From Dryomyza anilis (lineage: Eukaryota > Arthropoda > Insecta > Diptera > Dryomyzidae): a stretch of 64,000 nucleotides of DNA. Below, in pieces: positions 1-12,333 of this stretch. Under the pieces are notes generated by a model. That model did no database searches, was not told where the DNA came from, and saw only the letters and a list, made by a program, of their open reading frames with translations. Position numbers and translations under genes: made by a program. The stretch is from the NCBI GenBank assembly GCA_951804985.1, contig OX638132.1:27548440-27612439 (forward strand). Direction: 5' to 3'. Each line of letters starts with the position of its first letter. Position 1 is the stretch's first letter.

Positions 1-179
1 TCGCTGCGCTGTTTCACAAATTATTATTAATTTTTGTATTTTTGCACACTACGCATTAAAACAAAGTCTCACGTGCACTTTAGTTGCTCGATGTCTTGTT
101 TAAATTTAAAAATACATTAATGTTATTTTTCTGAAACAATTTTTTTATTTATTTAATTTTGAATGACATTTATCAGAAG

Positions 180-358
180 TCAAAATCGATAGAATTATTT
201 GTCATTTGCCTGTGGTGCCATATGTATTGTCTTGGTCTGTGTTCATTTTAAACTATCACTGAAAAACTGCTAACAAAATTAAACGACGTTTAATTTAAAG
301 AGAAGATTAATTAAACGGAGTTTAAACTACGTTTAAACGAGCACTGAAAAACTGGCCC
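180..358. repeat. Partial copy of the GGGCCA-end MITE
   Basis: The right end cactgaaaaactggccc (342-358) and the tract tgtggtgccatat match 50,142-50,756. The left part runs toward the window edge and was not delimited. Confidence 0.65.
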
Positions 359-386
359 TAAGAATTTTCTATTTAGTAATATCTCC

Positions 387-565
387 ACCCAGAAAAAAAT
401 TCCCTCAAATACCATTAAAATTGGTCAATAGGACAATTATTGATTTAATAGTATGCAAAAAATAAATCTTTTCATATAAATTCAATGGCAATGTCATGGT
501 ATTTTATCCTATTGACTATTTTTAATAGTAAAAAACTATTATTTATGTAGTATTTTTTTCTGGGT
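387..565. mobile_element. Short MITE, ACCCAGAAAAAAA ends
   Basis: The inverted ends ACCCAGAAAAAAA and TTTTTTTCTGGGT frame an internal palindrome (caataggacaat, atcctattgac). Related sequences lie at 12,139, 35,288 and 38,040. Confidence 0.72.
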
Positions 566-1759
566 GTCATGATATCAGCTATCGATTTCCGCAATACAAC
601 TTTTTGGTTCATAAATTGGTTTTTTGGCACCAATTGAAGGGTTTGGTGCAAAAAAGGGTTAAGTCCATTTTTTTAATTAGCTGAAAAATCAATAAAAACT
701 GTTTAAAATTGCAAATTTTGCGATTTTTTGTTTAAAAAAAATATATCTTATTATTTATATCTTATTATTTATTTAAAAAGTTAAATTTTCCATGTAACTT
801 GACTTGATCCTTTTTTCCCCAAAAAATTGTAACAAAATTTTGTTTCATACAATAGCATTTTTTTTGTATAAATGTAAAATTATATTAAAATTCGTGGTTT
901 TAACCTTCAGATGCGTGGTGGTAATGCCGATGTCACTCTCATAGCAATGATATTTTAGTGGTAAAATCACAAATTCATCATAGGCAAATATTTCTTTTTC
1001 AACGATAAAACATTTTCAACTATATTTTTAATGATTGGCAATGATAATTTTATGATATTCAACATTGATAGTATAATTTTGTAAAAGGTATAGTGATTCC
1101 ATTAGTTTTTAATACGGATATATTGCGTAATTTACTGGTATCTCAGTGCATATACTTCGGATATGAATGATTTGGTACCAAACGACGATACCAATATAAA
1201 AAGCTATCATATGTCATCAAAAACTCAATTTCAAAAAAATGTGGACCACTACTACTTTTTATAAGTCAGGAGCATTACTTTTATAGCTTTTTAAAAGTAT
1301 TGATTATATGGAAGGTGTCACTGACCTCTGTCCAATATCGGCAAAATTTGTAAGGAGATAAATAACGATGATCTAAATTTCGTGATTGTGGTTGATATAT
1401 ATTTCGTGTTAAAAGTTATGTTTTGAGATTTTTAGGGAAAACTACAGAGATATGGAATGCGTATAAATATGGAATCCGAGCTCTGGTTTGTATCGTTTAA
1501 TGTTCTACGAAATACCGGTTCTTTTTATCCCTGGTACGAGTCGTAAGACTCTCTCTCTCTCTTAATTTACGCACTCAAAAGTAGATATGAATCACCGTTT
1601 TAAAATATAAACTAAATAATGCTCGATGATGAGTAGATGGTACTTGAGGGGGGTTGAAATGTGGGGAGAGGCGCGCGAATTTCGTGTGCGATCGCATTGT
1701 TCAAGTCATCGAGTTGAATTGAGTGTTTGTTTATTTCACTCATACTCACCACACACACT

Positions 1760-1765
1760 TCAGTT
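1760..1765 (+). promoter_or_regulatory. Candidate initiator (TCAGTT) upstream of SNF4Agamma
   Basis: TCAGTT matches the fly initiator consensus and sits 480 bases before the first ATG, at the start of a stretch with higher GC (1,660-2,240) that could be 5' UTR. A CT repeat (GAGA-factor type) lies at 1,550-1,562. No TATA box or convincing downstream element is visible. Confidence 0.25.
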
Positions 1766-2240
1766 GTTTATCTGAGCTTATCTTGCGATGGCTCTCGCGT
1801 AGTAATAGCTCTTGTTATCACGTCATGCTTGACTCACCGAGTACCTACCACTCGCGGTCGTTGATTTGTTTCTTTTTGCTATTGTAATTTCAGTGAAAAT
1901 GGATTTAAGTTCAGACTCAACTCAACTAAATTTTTTTCTCCTGCCCTCGAGTGTAATTTATGCAATTTATTTATTAACATGGGTTTTTCTTTTGAGTCTT
2001 CGTCGGTTTTTGGAATTCACCGCAGCTAATGTTTTTCCTTCGTATTGCTTGCTACGTCGTTTTCCGTTTTGTTTATAAATTTGTCTGCGCGTTTGTCGAT
2101 TTTGCCGTGTTTTTGTGACTCGCTTCAGCTGCTGCGATCAACCAGTTTGAAGTTTTTCTTGCAAGCGGTTAGACGTGCGCTGTGCCGCGTTTTTTACAGC
2201 GTTTTTTTTTTTATATTTTTAAAAGTTTTAATATTGAATA

Positions 2241-2792
2241 ATGTATCGACGTTATTCAAACTACGAAACTGCATCAAATAATTTTCGTGTCAGTGCGTCG
2301 CCGTGTGGCCACAACAAATCTCAGGCACCGCCCGAAATACGCCTGAGCGGTGCGGACGGTGGTCAGCCGTCGCAGCCATCGCCAGCTTTCGCAGCTTATG
2401 GCTTCACCGCAGCATCATCATCACGTAAATCTCGCTCGCTCAGCACCTCACCGATAGTACGCAAAAGACTTAACGAGCTAAACGATCGTCTGGACGGTAT
2501 ACGACAGTCGCGTCATGTCAGTCGTCGCGACAGCGATGCTGCGAATACGCGAAGCTTCGGCAACAGTCTTGGCACAACGCGTTACAATCGTCTATCACTG
2601 GGTCATTCGCATTACCAACCACCAGATGTGCCGTCGCGTCCACTCACACATGCACAGTTGCAGCCTCAAGTGATCTTCAAGCCGTCGCGAGAGAGTTCGC
2701 GAAATAATGCGCTGAGTTATTCGCCGTTGCGAAATCGTGTGCGACGACGCAGTGAGTTCGACGATCCATCGTGGTTGCAGTCACGTTCAGAA
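2241..2792 (+). CDS. SNF4Agamma: SNF4Agamma long-isoform first coding exon (184 codons)
   Basis: The ORF starts with ATG at 2,241 (context aataATG) and stays open to a strong donor, GTGAGT, at 2,793. The exon is exactly 184 codons (phase 0). The encoded segment begins MYRRYSNYE and is rich in Ser, Arg, Pro and Gln with no folded domain, like the variable N-terminal regions of long AMPK gamma isoforms. It contains RRRSEF and SRKSRSLS patches that could be basophilic kinase sites. It ends WLQSRSE and joins in phase to the 49-base exon at 10,970. GC content is clearly above the flanks. Assignment to SNF4Agamma rests on strand, phase and the style of the following exons; the N-terminal extension itself is poorly conserved, so this is less certain than the core exons. 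Confidence 0.75.
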
Positions 2793-3840
2793 GTGAGTCC
2801 ATGTCCATATATTAGGGGTTTCAGTCCTGGAATACCGCAAATACATTTTTCGATCTGAAGATATCACAATACAATTTCATTTTGGGACTGCTCATTGTAT
2901 TTTTACATGGTCATAATCCGACTAGTTACATGACGAGTATGATCGATCTAGACTTGATTGTGGATTTACGTATAGGGTAAAATTTGACCAGAATTGATTT
3001 ATTTTGAAGCTTTGACTATAATTAATTTTCTTTCCCTATACCAGGGGGTATACCCTGGTATATTCAGTTTAGTTGCCGTTTGTAGCACCCAGAAGAAGGC
3101 ATATCGCTATGGAAAAGTTTTTATATTCTTGATCAGCATAACCTACTGAATCGATTTATCGATTTTCGTCTTTCTATATATTGAAATCACGCTTACAGGA
3201 AAACTAGAAAAGCTAAATGTATGAAACTCCCTAATTTAGATTATTTATATAACAACGCTGTCTTGAAATGATCGGTCTGGGCATGACAGACCTCTTATAT
3301 TCAAAAATATAATATAACACTGACATCTATGGGTGAATTTTCCTTTCTATTGCCCGAAGTAAACTTTTTTGTTTAAATATATATTGATTTTATGCTCAAA
3401 TATAAAAAATAATGGGTTTCCCAAGAAACGACATGTGTTGCCCGAACAAAAATTTTAATTTCGAACCCATTTGTACATATGTACTCAAATGAAAGGAAAT
3501 TCTTTCAAAATTGCTTGTTTGCAGTTATTTTCAGAATTCTTAAACCCTAGGGACCTCGGAAGGGAGCACTATAAACGGTAACCACACACGTTAACACATC
3601 TGTGTAGAGTGTTTATAGTCGGCTTAGTCTGACTATAAATTTCGTAATTTTTACTAAAACCAAAAGTTTAAAATTTCCCATGTGACCTAACTTTCATTAC
3701 TGTTTTTGTTTTAAATCACTCCAAATATTTTGAGTTCTTTAGAATATTTGTTAGGAAAATAGTATTATCATATCTGGAAATTGGTTTGAAAATTTCAATT
3801 TACTGATTTTTGAATACGTTCAAAGCGGTTGATTATAATA

Positions 3841-4148
3841 GTTTGGCGTTATAGTCCTGTGTAGAACTTAGGCCGAGCTCTCTTACCATTTGAGTTGTGA
3901 GTGTTATATTTGTACTCAAAGTGGTGGGACCTACAGTTTAATACCGACTTCGAACGTCGGGGTGAAAGCTTTTCATAGACAATGTTTACTCTCGTAGGTT
4001 TGCCATGTCGATAAGAAAAATGTTTTCTATGAAAAAGATGTTGACAGTCGATGGGGAACGAACCGGGGACCTTTCGGCTCGTAGTCGAACACACCAACGA
4101 CTTTTTAGCTCGTAGTCCAATGCACTAACCAGACGAGCTAACGACGCT
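3841..4148 (-). mobile_element. tRNA-derived SINE, family 1, copy 1
   Basis: Minus orientation: the tRNA-like head lies at the right (tagctcgtctggttagtg), the family body with catcttttcatagaaaa-type and tcccaccactttgag-type blocks to the left, and the tail gccaaac at 3,841. The head holds an internal duplication of about 35 bp around the acgagc block. The frame across it is a shadow. Confidence 0.85.
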
Positions 4149-5439
4149 TGCTTTAACCTGCTTTATTTGACTTCAACGGTTCGAATTCGTTTTAAATTCA
4201 ATGCAAAACTATAAAAAAAAACTATATCATGACCGCAGTAGCTAACTGAGAAATTATGTCTTTTAACTCCCAATCGGCCCTAAAAATTGGATTTTGATTT
4301 TCGACGATTTCTTTTATACTTTTTGTCACTTTCTACGGTATTTAAAATAAATTCAGTCATACGTTTATTTAAATCGATCATTATGATTTACAAAATGTTT
4401 GTTCTTCAGTCGAAAGAGTCCATTGGAACTGGTAAATCCTCTTTTTCAGTCAGAACATTTTTTTGTGAACATGGGCCTATGAGTTATATGAATAGCCCTT
4501 TTTTACGTCTAGACGGAGCTTCGTCATTAGTAATTTGAGTACATTTTATGAATTCTGGTATATTTTGTATGACTATTTGAAAAATTATATATTTTTCATT
4601 GGCCGACCCACCGAGGGAACCTCGATTTATTTCTACATGGTGCGTTGATATTTATCTGTGATTTTCAAATAACAAAAAAGTCACACAACTAAATTATGAT
4701 ATCGGGAATTAAAAGATGTTTTTTCATATTTATTGAGAAAAAGCTGAATTTTTGTTCAATTGAGATTTTTTTCTGAATAGTTTAAGATATTTAAAATATA
4801 AATAAATCCATTGGTTTATTTTTACACAAGATTTATCACTACATTTTTTATATAATATAATATTCTAAACATTATGAACCCAACTTAGATAAAATACTCC
4901 AAATTGTATCACAATTAAAGAAAAATCACAAAAATATGACACTAATCACTTTTTTGGATACAATTTATAAAACCCCGGCATATACTAAATGTTTTTGTGC
5001 CGTGCCCCCATTATATCTATGCGATGTGCTTCACTATGTTGTGTGTAGTTCGCAGATACAGCGAAAATATTGTTTACAGAAATATTTATCTCTGGGTTTT
5101 GTATCGTTGTATTGTGCCCATTACACACAAATCACAAATTCACTTGTGTTGGAGTTTAAATTAGCAATCAACGTCGTCAAATGCAGTGGAAAATCTAATG
5201 GGTGATCAAGCCATACTTTGATTTAGAAAATTATAAAGAATTCTTTTGAATTTAAAACACTAATATTATGTATGATAGGTAATAATGTTATTAATTAAAA
5301 TGAACATGATTATCAATCGGAAAACAGAAAATTTTAGAAAGAGATAGCGTCGACAGAGAAATATGATTGAATTCGAACACGTTATTCTCACGATATTATT
5401 GCTTAAATCAATTTACACGAGTGTCACCTCATTGAAATA

Positions 5440-5514
5440 TGTTGCTCTTTAATAGGTTTCTCTTTAATATGTTTTTGTTTAATATGTTGCTCGTTAATAT
5501 GCTCCACGTAATAA
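5440..5514. repeat. 15-bp tandem repeat
   Basis: Four units of the type tgttgctctttaata plus a degenerate fifth, in the 8.2-kb SNF4Agamma intron. Confidence 0.82.
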
Positions 5515-6079
5515 ATTCAAATATAAAATATTTAATTCAGGTTTAAATAAGAAATATTTAATTTTAATTAAAACAACTACGAGTTAAATAAAAACAAAGT
5601 TCTTAAATTTATTACTTTTTTTATTTAAGTTTTCACTTTTACCCTCGGTGTAATGCAGAAACGAAATGTATGAGGATCATAGTAAATTTCACCAATTCAT
5701 CTGTATTCATCATCAAAACACTTTATTTTTGTAAAATACCATATTTTTCATGAATGTGATTTTCAGGTGTTTATTTTTATGGTACACTTAAAAATGTAAA
5801 GTAATAAAATTAAATAAAACGTAATATCCGATACACGATTACACACGTTTTTATACTATTAAATAAAAAATATTTATTATAAATTTGATTACCTTCGTAA
5901 TAAAAAATGTTATGAAAATTATATATTTAACCTGAAATCTTCTGTATTCCCTGCAAACCAAGCGATATTTTGACGATATCGAAAAGATATCATTTATAGG
6001 CCCAAATTATCATTTTCGATAATCAAAAATGATACGAGAATTATAAAGTTTAAAAAAAAAACCAACCTATCTATAACGA

Positions 6080-6391
6080 GTAGCCGCGGTAGCTCAGTGG
6101 TTAGTGCGTTGGACTGCGAGCCGAAAGGTCCTCGGTTCAAGCCTGGACTGGGGCTAACAACATCTTTTCATAGAAACATTTTTCTATACCGCGCTACCTC
6201 TCGTAAGTAAATGGCAAACCTACGAGTGTAAATCCATTGCCTATGAAAAGCTCTCACCCGCCGTTCGGATTCGGCAATAAACTGTAGGTCCCACCACTTT
6301 GAGTACAAATATAACACGCACAGCTCAAAATGGTGAGAGAGCTCGGCCGAAGTTCTATACAGGACTGTAGTGCCAAACTATTATTATATTA
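6080..6391 (+). mobile_element. tRNA-derived SINE, family 1, copy 2, with target duplication
   Basis: Complete copy. The A-box-like TAGCTCAGTGGTTAG and B-box-like GGTTCAAGCC of a tRNA head are followed by a body of about 240 bp and the end gccaaactattatt. A perfect 12-bp duplication, TATCTATAACGA, flanks it (6,068-6,079 and 6,392-6,403), proving insertion by target-primed retrotransposition. Confidence 0.93.
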
Positions 6392-7194
6392 TATCTATAA
6401 CGATATCATTATTTTTGTCGCGAACGATATCGAGTTGATAACGAGATAAACAAATTTTATTTGTTCAGACAATTTTATTTTTTGACAATAATTTAAAAAA
6501 TATTCAATTCAATTTCGAAATATTTTTCATAATATATAATATATTTCATATCGTTAAAACTTCTTTAAGGTACTATCCCGAATGTTTATTTGTCTACTGG
6601 GTGTCAGGATATATCAGGACGAGGTTTGCAAATGCGATAAAAACCAAAACAAACCAAAAAAAAATGAGTGTCGAGTATAAAAAAAAACAAAACGCATAAA
6701 ACAAAATACAAAACAATAAGTTCAATCAATAATTACAGTATTACTGATTCCTTTGAATTTAATGTCAATTTCTTGGTACTTCTTGAATGTCTAATCGTAA
6801 AAATAATAAATTAATGTATTGTGAAATTTAATCATTGAAGCATTTTTAATTTTTTTTTTACTTTTTATCTGAATGATTTAACAGTTCGAACATTTTTGCT
6901 TCCATTGAACTAAAAAAAAAATGTTTCAGCGTAATTAAAATTAAATCTATTACTTTTCATTCTAAAGCTTAGAAATTATGTACTGCATGTTAAAAATAAT
7001 CGACCAGAATAACACACTTTTTCAACAATGTTAGGCAACTTAAAATCTACTTCCAAATAATGTAACGTAACAGTCAATTATGAAAATGTTGATAACTCCT
7101 AAACAAGCAGGCAAACAAAAAATGTTATACAGTGTGCTTGGTTCATTGATGTAAAAATTTGTATTTTTATTTTTGTAAATTTCAACTTTACGTA

Positions 7195-8457
7195 CAGGGT
7201 TTTTCAAATGGGACGCTACAAAAGTAGAGCGACAGGGACAGCAAACGACGCCATATTTCTTGCCGCTCTTTTGAAATTTGTCTTCAGTAAGATTTGCAAT
7301 TTCATGATGGAAAGATATACGAGCCAACAACGAGTCAAAATTATTAAAATTTACTACCGACATTCAGAGTCAGTGGCCTCAACGTTAAGAGCACTACGTC
7401 CAATTTTTGGTCGTCATAATCGTCCTAGCAGATCAACAATTGAGCGTCTAGTGGAAAAATTTGAATCCACAGGCACAGTACAAAATGTTCCCGTACCAGT
7501 GAGACAAAGAAGTGCCCGTAGTGTCGAGAATATTGCTACCGCTGAGGCTTCAGTTGAAGAAAGACCAAATGTGTCTCTCACACGTCGTTCTCAAGCGTTG
7601 GGCATCTCTGTGACGTCCTTGTGGCGAATTTTGCAAAAAGATCTTGGCCTACATGCTTACAAAATCAAATTGACGCAAGAACTGAAGCCGCTTGACCACC
7701 AGAAGCGTCGTATGTTCGTGAATTGGGCTGAGTAACAACTTGAAAATGATTCGGATTTTCATCGAAAAATCATCTTCAGCTATGAGGCTCATTTCTGGCT
7801 GAATGGCTTCTTCAATAAACAAAATATGCGTTATTGGTCAGACAGCAATCCACACGTACTCCATGAGTCGTCATTGCATCCCGAAAAAATTACGGTTTGG
7901 TGCGTTTTATTGGCCGGCGGCGTCAATGTGCCGTACTTCTTCCGTGATGATCAAGACCGGCACGTTACTGTGAATGGGAATCGCTACCGTTTAATGATAA
8001 CCGAATATTTTTGGCACCAATTGGATGATATGGATTTGGAGGACATGAGGTTCCAACAGGACGGCGCCACAAGCCACACAGCGAATGCCACAATCAATTT
8101 ATTGGAAACCAAGTTTGGAGAACGTGTTATCTCACGAAATGGTCCAGTCGATTGGCCGCCTCGGTCGTGCGATTTGACGCCGTTAGACTATTTCCTGTGG
8201 GGCTACGTCAAGTCTATGCCAACGATTGATAAACTTCGTACGAATATCGAACGTGATGCTTGAAAACCGTCGAAAATTGGATTCAGCGTCTGGACTTCTG
8301 CAAGCGTGCCCGTGGTGACCATGCAAAAGAAATCGAGTTCCATACATAATGGCATCAAACGTACTTTTACAGGAATAAAGAATTTCATTGATATCCAAAA
8401 CCGTTTTTGTTTTATTTGTTTTTGTTTTATTTGTAGCGCTCTTATTGAAAAACCCTT
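7195..8457 (+). mobile_element. rosa-like mariner (DD41D), full-length, inactive
   Basis: A 1,263-bp element bounded by TA on both sides (7,193-7,194 and 8,458-8,459). The inverted ends share GGGTTTTTCAA and CGCTACAAA (left CAGGGTTTTTCAA; right end reversed AAGGGTTTTTCAA). It encodes one broken transposase of the Tc1/mariner superfamily. The spacing from the second catalytic Asp (FQQDGATSH) to the last one (LTPLDYF) is 41 residues, the signature of the rosa group described from Ceratitis. It lies in the first visible intron of SNF4Agamma in the same orientation. Confidence 0.9.
7306..8349 (+). pseudogene. Mariner transposase pseudogene
   Basis: The frame starts MMERYTSQQRVKIIKIYYRH with an HTH region (RPIFGRHNRPSRSTIERLVE) and a second one (ALGISVTSLWRILQKDLGLH), then the DDE/D catalytic part. 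Three lesions are visible. An in-frame TAA lies at 7,733-7,735. The first catalytic Asp is Tyr (IIFSYEAHF where the family has SDEAHF). A frameshift near 8,260 moves the last 30 codons (ENWIQRLDFCKRARGDH) to another frame, ending at TAA 8,347-8,349. The element cannot supply active transposase. Confidence 0.88.
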
Positions 8458-8973
8458 TACCTTTTAAAAAGGTACGTAAATAGGGTGCGAAGATGTTTCT
8501 GAAACATTGTTATTCATTTATATACAGATTATACTTTAGAACTAATTTTCTTAATTAGGTTATGTCAGTAATATGCATCTCTGTGTCTTCACCCTGTATC
8601 TAAACTGGGTGCAGAATTTTTTATTTTTGTTTTTTTTTTTATTTTTTTGAGTCATAGAATGACCACCTGAATTATTTACATCGATAAATACTACATGTTA
8701 AAAATAATACTACAGAAGCATACTTTTAGATGCACATATAAAAAGTATTAAAAGTACTCAATGTAATGTGTATTCGGAGAAATTTATGTTGAAATGTGCG
8801 TATGAATGTAATGCATCAGTCTGCATTTGGTCCATAAAACAAATAAAATTTTGAAAAACCGAGTAAATTTGTTATTTTTCGATAATTACACAATAAAATG
8901 ATTTTTTCTTCTTATTTTTTGAAATGTTTCACTTTTTTCACGTTTTTAAATTGTACTATAATTTGAGACACTA

Positions 8974-10269
8974 CACCGAAAAAATACTGTATTAAAAATA
9001 ACTAAAAATGTCTTTAAAATAAATACATATATATTTGATTTACGTCCAAAAGCATATGTATTTATTTTTACTAAACTGATGTAGTTGTTTTTATATGGAA
9101 AATTACTACATAGTTTAACAGCTTTTCTATATAAAATTTCGATACATATGTATTAAAAAACCTATTAAAAAAACCTATTTACAGAAAATACTACATATGC
9201 TTTTAATTTTACAATAATATGTAGTTATTTTACTTAGTTGTGATCATTTATTAAATAACATATTTATTTTTATTAATTCGGAAAATTATATGAATGAATA
9301 TTAATATAATTGTTTAATACCAAAAATAAGATACAAGAATTATAAATCTGAAAACTATTTAGTTGTATAGTACAAATACAACTAGAGATTGTTACCCACA
9401 ACCTCAAAAAATGTACACATAAATATATAAATAAATAAATAAATAAAAATATAAATATAAATAAAACAAAAAATTTCCTGATCATAAGATGGAAGCGATT
9501 CAAAGGAATGGCAAGCACTTAAGTGTTTCTTTTCGGTTAAAACACATAAGAATAATATGATATGTCATATCAACTATTACTGCCTGAACAGAATACAGGC
9601 GGCGATCGAAAAATGAGAGAGCGAACATTGAAGACAAAAATGCAGTCATCCGTCGTGTGCAAAAAAACAACAACAACAAAACCAGATTCTGCAATATGAA
9701 TCCAAAGAATTCGTTTATACCTGCAAGAGGGGCGACCTTTCGTAATTCGTTCGTCAGTGATCCCACACGAATTCAAATGAAAGAAAAAAAAATATCAATA
9801 CAGTTTGTGCAATATGTAGAGAACGAATTTTCAATACATGATGTAGTAAAAAATAAGACAAATGTATTTAAAAATTTTAATCAAAATTTTATAAAAACAA
9901 TTAACTTTCAGTGATACATATTTTTGTATACAGGGGAATTTATAGTAAATTTATAGAATATATTTTATAGAAGAATTTATAATAAGATGTAAATAATTTA
10001 TAATTTAATTTTTAAACTATAATACACACAATAATTGTACCATACATTTTATGTATTATGTAGTACACATATTTCAAAAATAAAAACCACAGAAAACAAA
10101 TACATACTACATATTCTGCAATATGTAGAAAACGAATTTCTAAGATATTGTGTAGTAAAATCCTGACAAATTAATACAAATGTATTAAAAAACGATCAAA
10201 ATGTAGTAGAACTGTAGTAAAAACGAAGACAGAAATGTAGTATAATTTACTACAGTAATTTTTTCGGTG
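8974..10269. mobile_element. TA-flanked DNA element with CACCGAAAAAA ends
   Basis: The inverted ends CACCGAAAAAATACTGTA (left) and CACCGAAAAAATTACTGTAG (right, reversed) are flanked by TA on both sides; about 1.3 kb. Several internal tracts repeat tactacata-type motifs. No transposase was recognised. Possibly a non-autonomous Tc1/mariner-type element. Confidence 0.6.
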
Positions 10270-10273
10270 TACC

Positions 10274-10473
10274 ATTTAAAAATGGGACAGAGGATTAACT
10301 GCCGGCCTCAGCAGCTGAAGGTCTCGGGTTCGAATCCCGGCTTGGGCATGGGCGCTCGTGGTGATATTAACCACAAAATTGTAGGGAATAGATTTCACAG
10401 TACAATGGATATAGTCTGTCTGAGTGCTGTGGATCTTAGTAGATATTCCAAAAAAAAAAAAAAAAAAAAAAAA
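10274..10473 (+). mobile_element. Second SINE family with poly(A) tail
   Basis: A perfect tRNA T-arm/B-box (gggttcgaatcccgg at 10,325) follows cggcctcagcagctgaagg; the body is about 110 bp and ends in a run of 24 A (10,450-10,473). Sequence and tail differ from family 1. It abuts the right end of the TA-flanked element at 10,269. The long A run suggests recent insertion. Confidence 0.8.
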
Positions 10474-10969
10474 CTTGAAATTGTTCTACATCCTTATCTA
10501 CATTAGTTACGAAGAAATAATGATTGAGATTGGATTTGTTTGTGCTTTGCTCTCACCATTACATGTTTTTTTTTTGTAACTGATCATCATTCATGATCAC
10601 TAGAATGGTTCGGGTTAATGTTTTATTAGCTACGTAATTAAATTAAATAAATATTATTTTTTTCAAGATTAATATAACTTTATAAATCTAAATAAACGTT
10701 ACAGATGTTTACAGCTGAATACATCGAATTAAGAGGTTGTTACAACTACTTTGGTTGCCGCAACCGAATGGTTCGGTAAGGCAATCAACAAATCAGTTTT
10801 TCTAACAAATGAAAAGCTAAATTTTTGAAACCAAACGTTTCAACCGGAAATTTACACTAATAGATAAGAAATTATATCATGGCCTGAACATGTTGCTCAT
10901 TTAATAATTTCATGTCTAAATTTCTGTTACAAATTATTTTTTTAATATTAATTATTTTATTTTTTTTAG

Positions 10970-11018
10970 CTGCCTGTCGCTGATCCGTTCCTGGAAAAAG
11001 TAAATTTATCAGATTTCG
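10970..11018 (+). CDS. SNF4Agamma: SNF4Agamma 49-base exon
   Basis: A T-rich tract ending ttttttag (AG at 10,968-10,969) precedes 49 bases and a consensus donor GTAAGT at 11,019. Entered in phase 0 from the exon ending at 2,792, it reads LPVADPFLEKVNLSDF plus one base. The translation is open only in this phase, which supports it as a real exon despite its size. It leaves one base (G), which matches the two leading bases of the next exon at 25,477. I infer that it belongs to the long isoform. Confidence 0.72.
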
Positions 11019-12138
11019 GTAAGTTAAATATTAAAACCATAAATTTTTCTAAAAAGGCTCATAAAATAGTCGTGCAATATTCAAGAAAAAAATAAGCAAA
11101 CACAAAAATGTTATATATTACCAAAATAAGAAATGTAAATAATATAAATAAAATATAATATGATAATAAATAAAATATTATCATAAAAAAGAGATAAATT
11201 TTGTTAAAAATTCAACTAATTTTGCTCTATACAACTAAATCGAATACTCTAAAGACATTCTTTATATACATTTACGGTGTATTCATTACATTATCTAATA
11301 TAATCACTATGTATTTCTTTGTGTCAATCCAGCCCTGTGTTGTAGGAAAATATTTAAAATTTTTCAAGAGCAAACTGTCTGGCAATCGTTCAAAATGCTG
11401 TGCCAGAATACGCACACTTTTTGCAAATTTCGAAATATATATCTATTAACTAAAATATGTGACTTTAAATTCTTCTCCAAAGAATTTAATAATAAATCGT
11501 ATTGGTCGTGTGGGCGTGAACTGTTAATTTAGTGGACGTTAATATTATAAAAAAGTAAAATATTTCAAATGCAAAGAAATGTAAAATTAATGAAACCCCA
11601 TCATTATCATTATAAGTGCTTAATACCTGAAAAAAATAAACAAACTTATGTTAATTTTTTTTTTTTATACAAGATGACGCTTTAATGTATTCAGATTAAA
11701 TTTAACACTTCCTGTGAATCCGCCTTTCTGCTTGTTCCACAATACATTGTTTATTGAAGATGCATATCGAATTAATTTTAAACGTCGCGATCAGCAATAA
11801 ATTTACCTCTAAATTGAGCACAACAAACAATGAGTGAGTGACACAAAAGGCCAACAAAATATATGTCGAGCTTCCTTCCCTAAGCAATGCCAAGAAAAAC
11901 AAATCCGCCACGCTAACAATTAGTTTCAGCGGAAAATGAATGTGAAAATTTGGCGAATTTGTTGTCGTCGTTCGGGTCTATTTTAGGATTATCTGCATAC
12001 CCCCATTTTATGCTTTTCGGAACACACCTGATGGCGCACTTTTGCTCAGGTTTGTCAAAAAAAAATATATGTTGAACGAGATGAAGAAAAAAGGCCCACG
12101 GAAAAAAACGTACATTGTTGAAAAGTTATATTAATCTA

Positions 12139-12266
12139 ACACTCAGAAAAAAATACTATATAAATAATAGTTTTTTTTTACTATTAAAAATAGTCAATAG
12201 GACAAATTATTATTTTAATCGGAAAATACCATTAAATACTACAAAATACCATAACATTTCATTGAG
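12139..12266. repeat. Copy of the 387-565 MITE family
   Basis: It contains actcagaaaaaaatacta, aaatagtcaataggac and ataccattaaatac, the family core. The right end is degenerate. Confidence 0.6.
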
Positions 12267-12333
12267 AAATAATTTAAAATTTGAAAACGGTACGTAAAAG
12301 GGTGTGGAATGAATGTCAAAAAATTATATTTAT

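Larger units (their letters stand above)
2793..10969 (+). other. SNF4Agamma intron, 8.2 kb
   Basis: It holds two family-1 SINEs, the full-length rosa-like mariner, the TA-flanked element, the second SINE and a 15-bp tandem repeat. 3,030-3,330 has a fragment related to the 22.1-kb inverted repeat (ttatattcttgatcagcat). 4,150-6,065 and 6,405-7,190 are plain AT-rich DNA in which I see nothing else. Confidence 0.7.

Noticed and set aside
6081..6155. tRNA gene on the SINE head
   Set aside because: A and B boxes are present, but the sequence cannot close a tRNA cloverleaf and is followed by a SINE body; the same holds for the other eight copies.
7040..7363. 107-codon minus-strand ORF
   Set aside because: Runs across the mariner terminal repeat and start of its transposase on the opposite strand; the same peptide recurs at 14,350-14,863 because the terminal repeat does.
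10320..10345. tRNA gene at the perfect T-arm
   Set aside because: Only the B-box part is tRNA-like; the 5' half has no acceptor or D-arm partner and a poly(A) tail follows.
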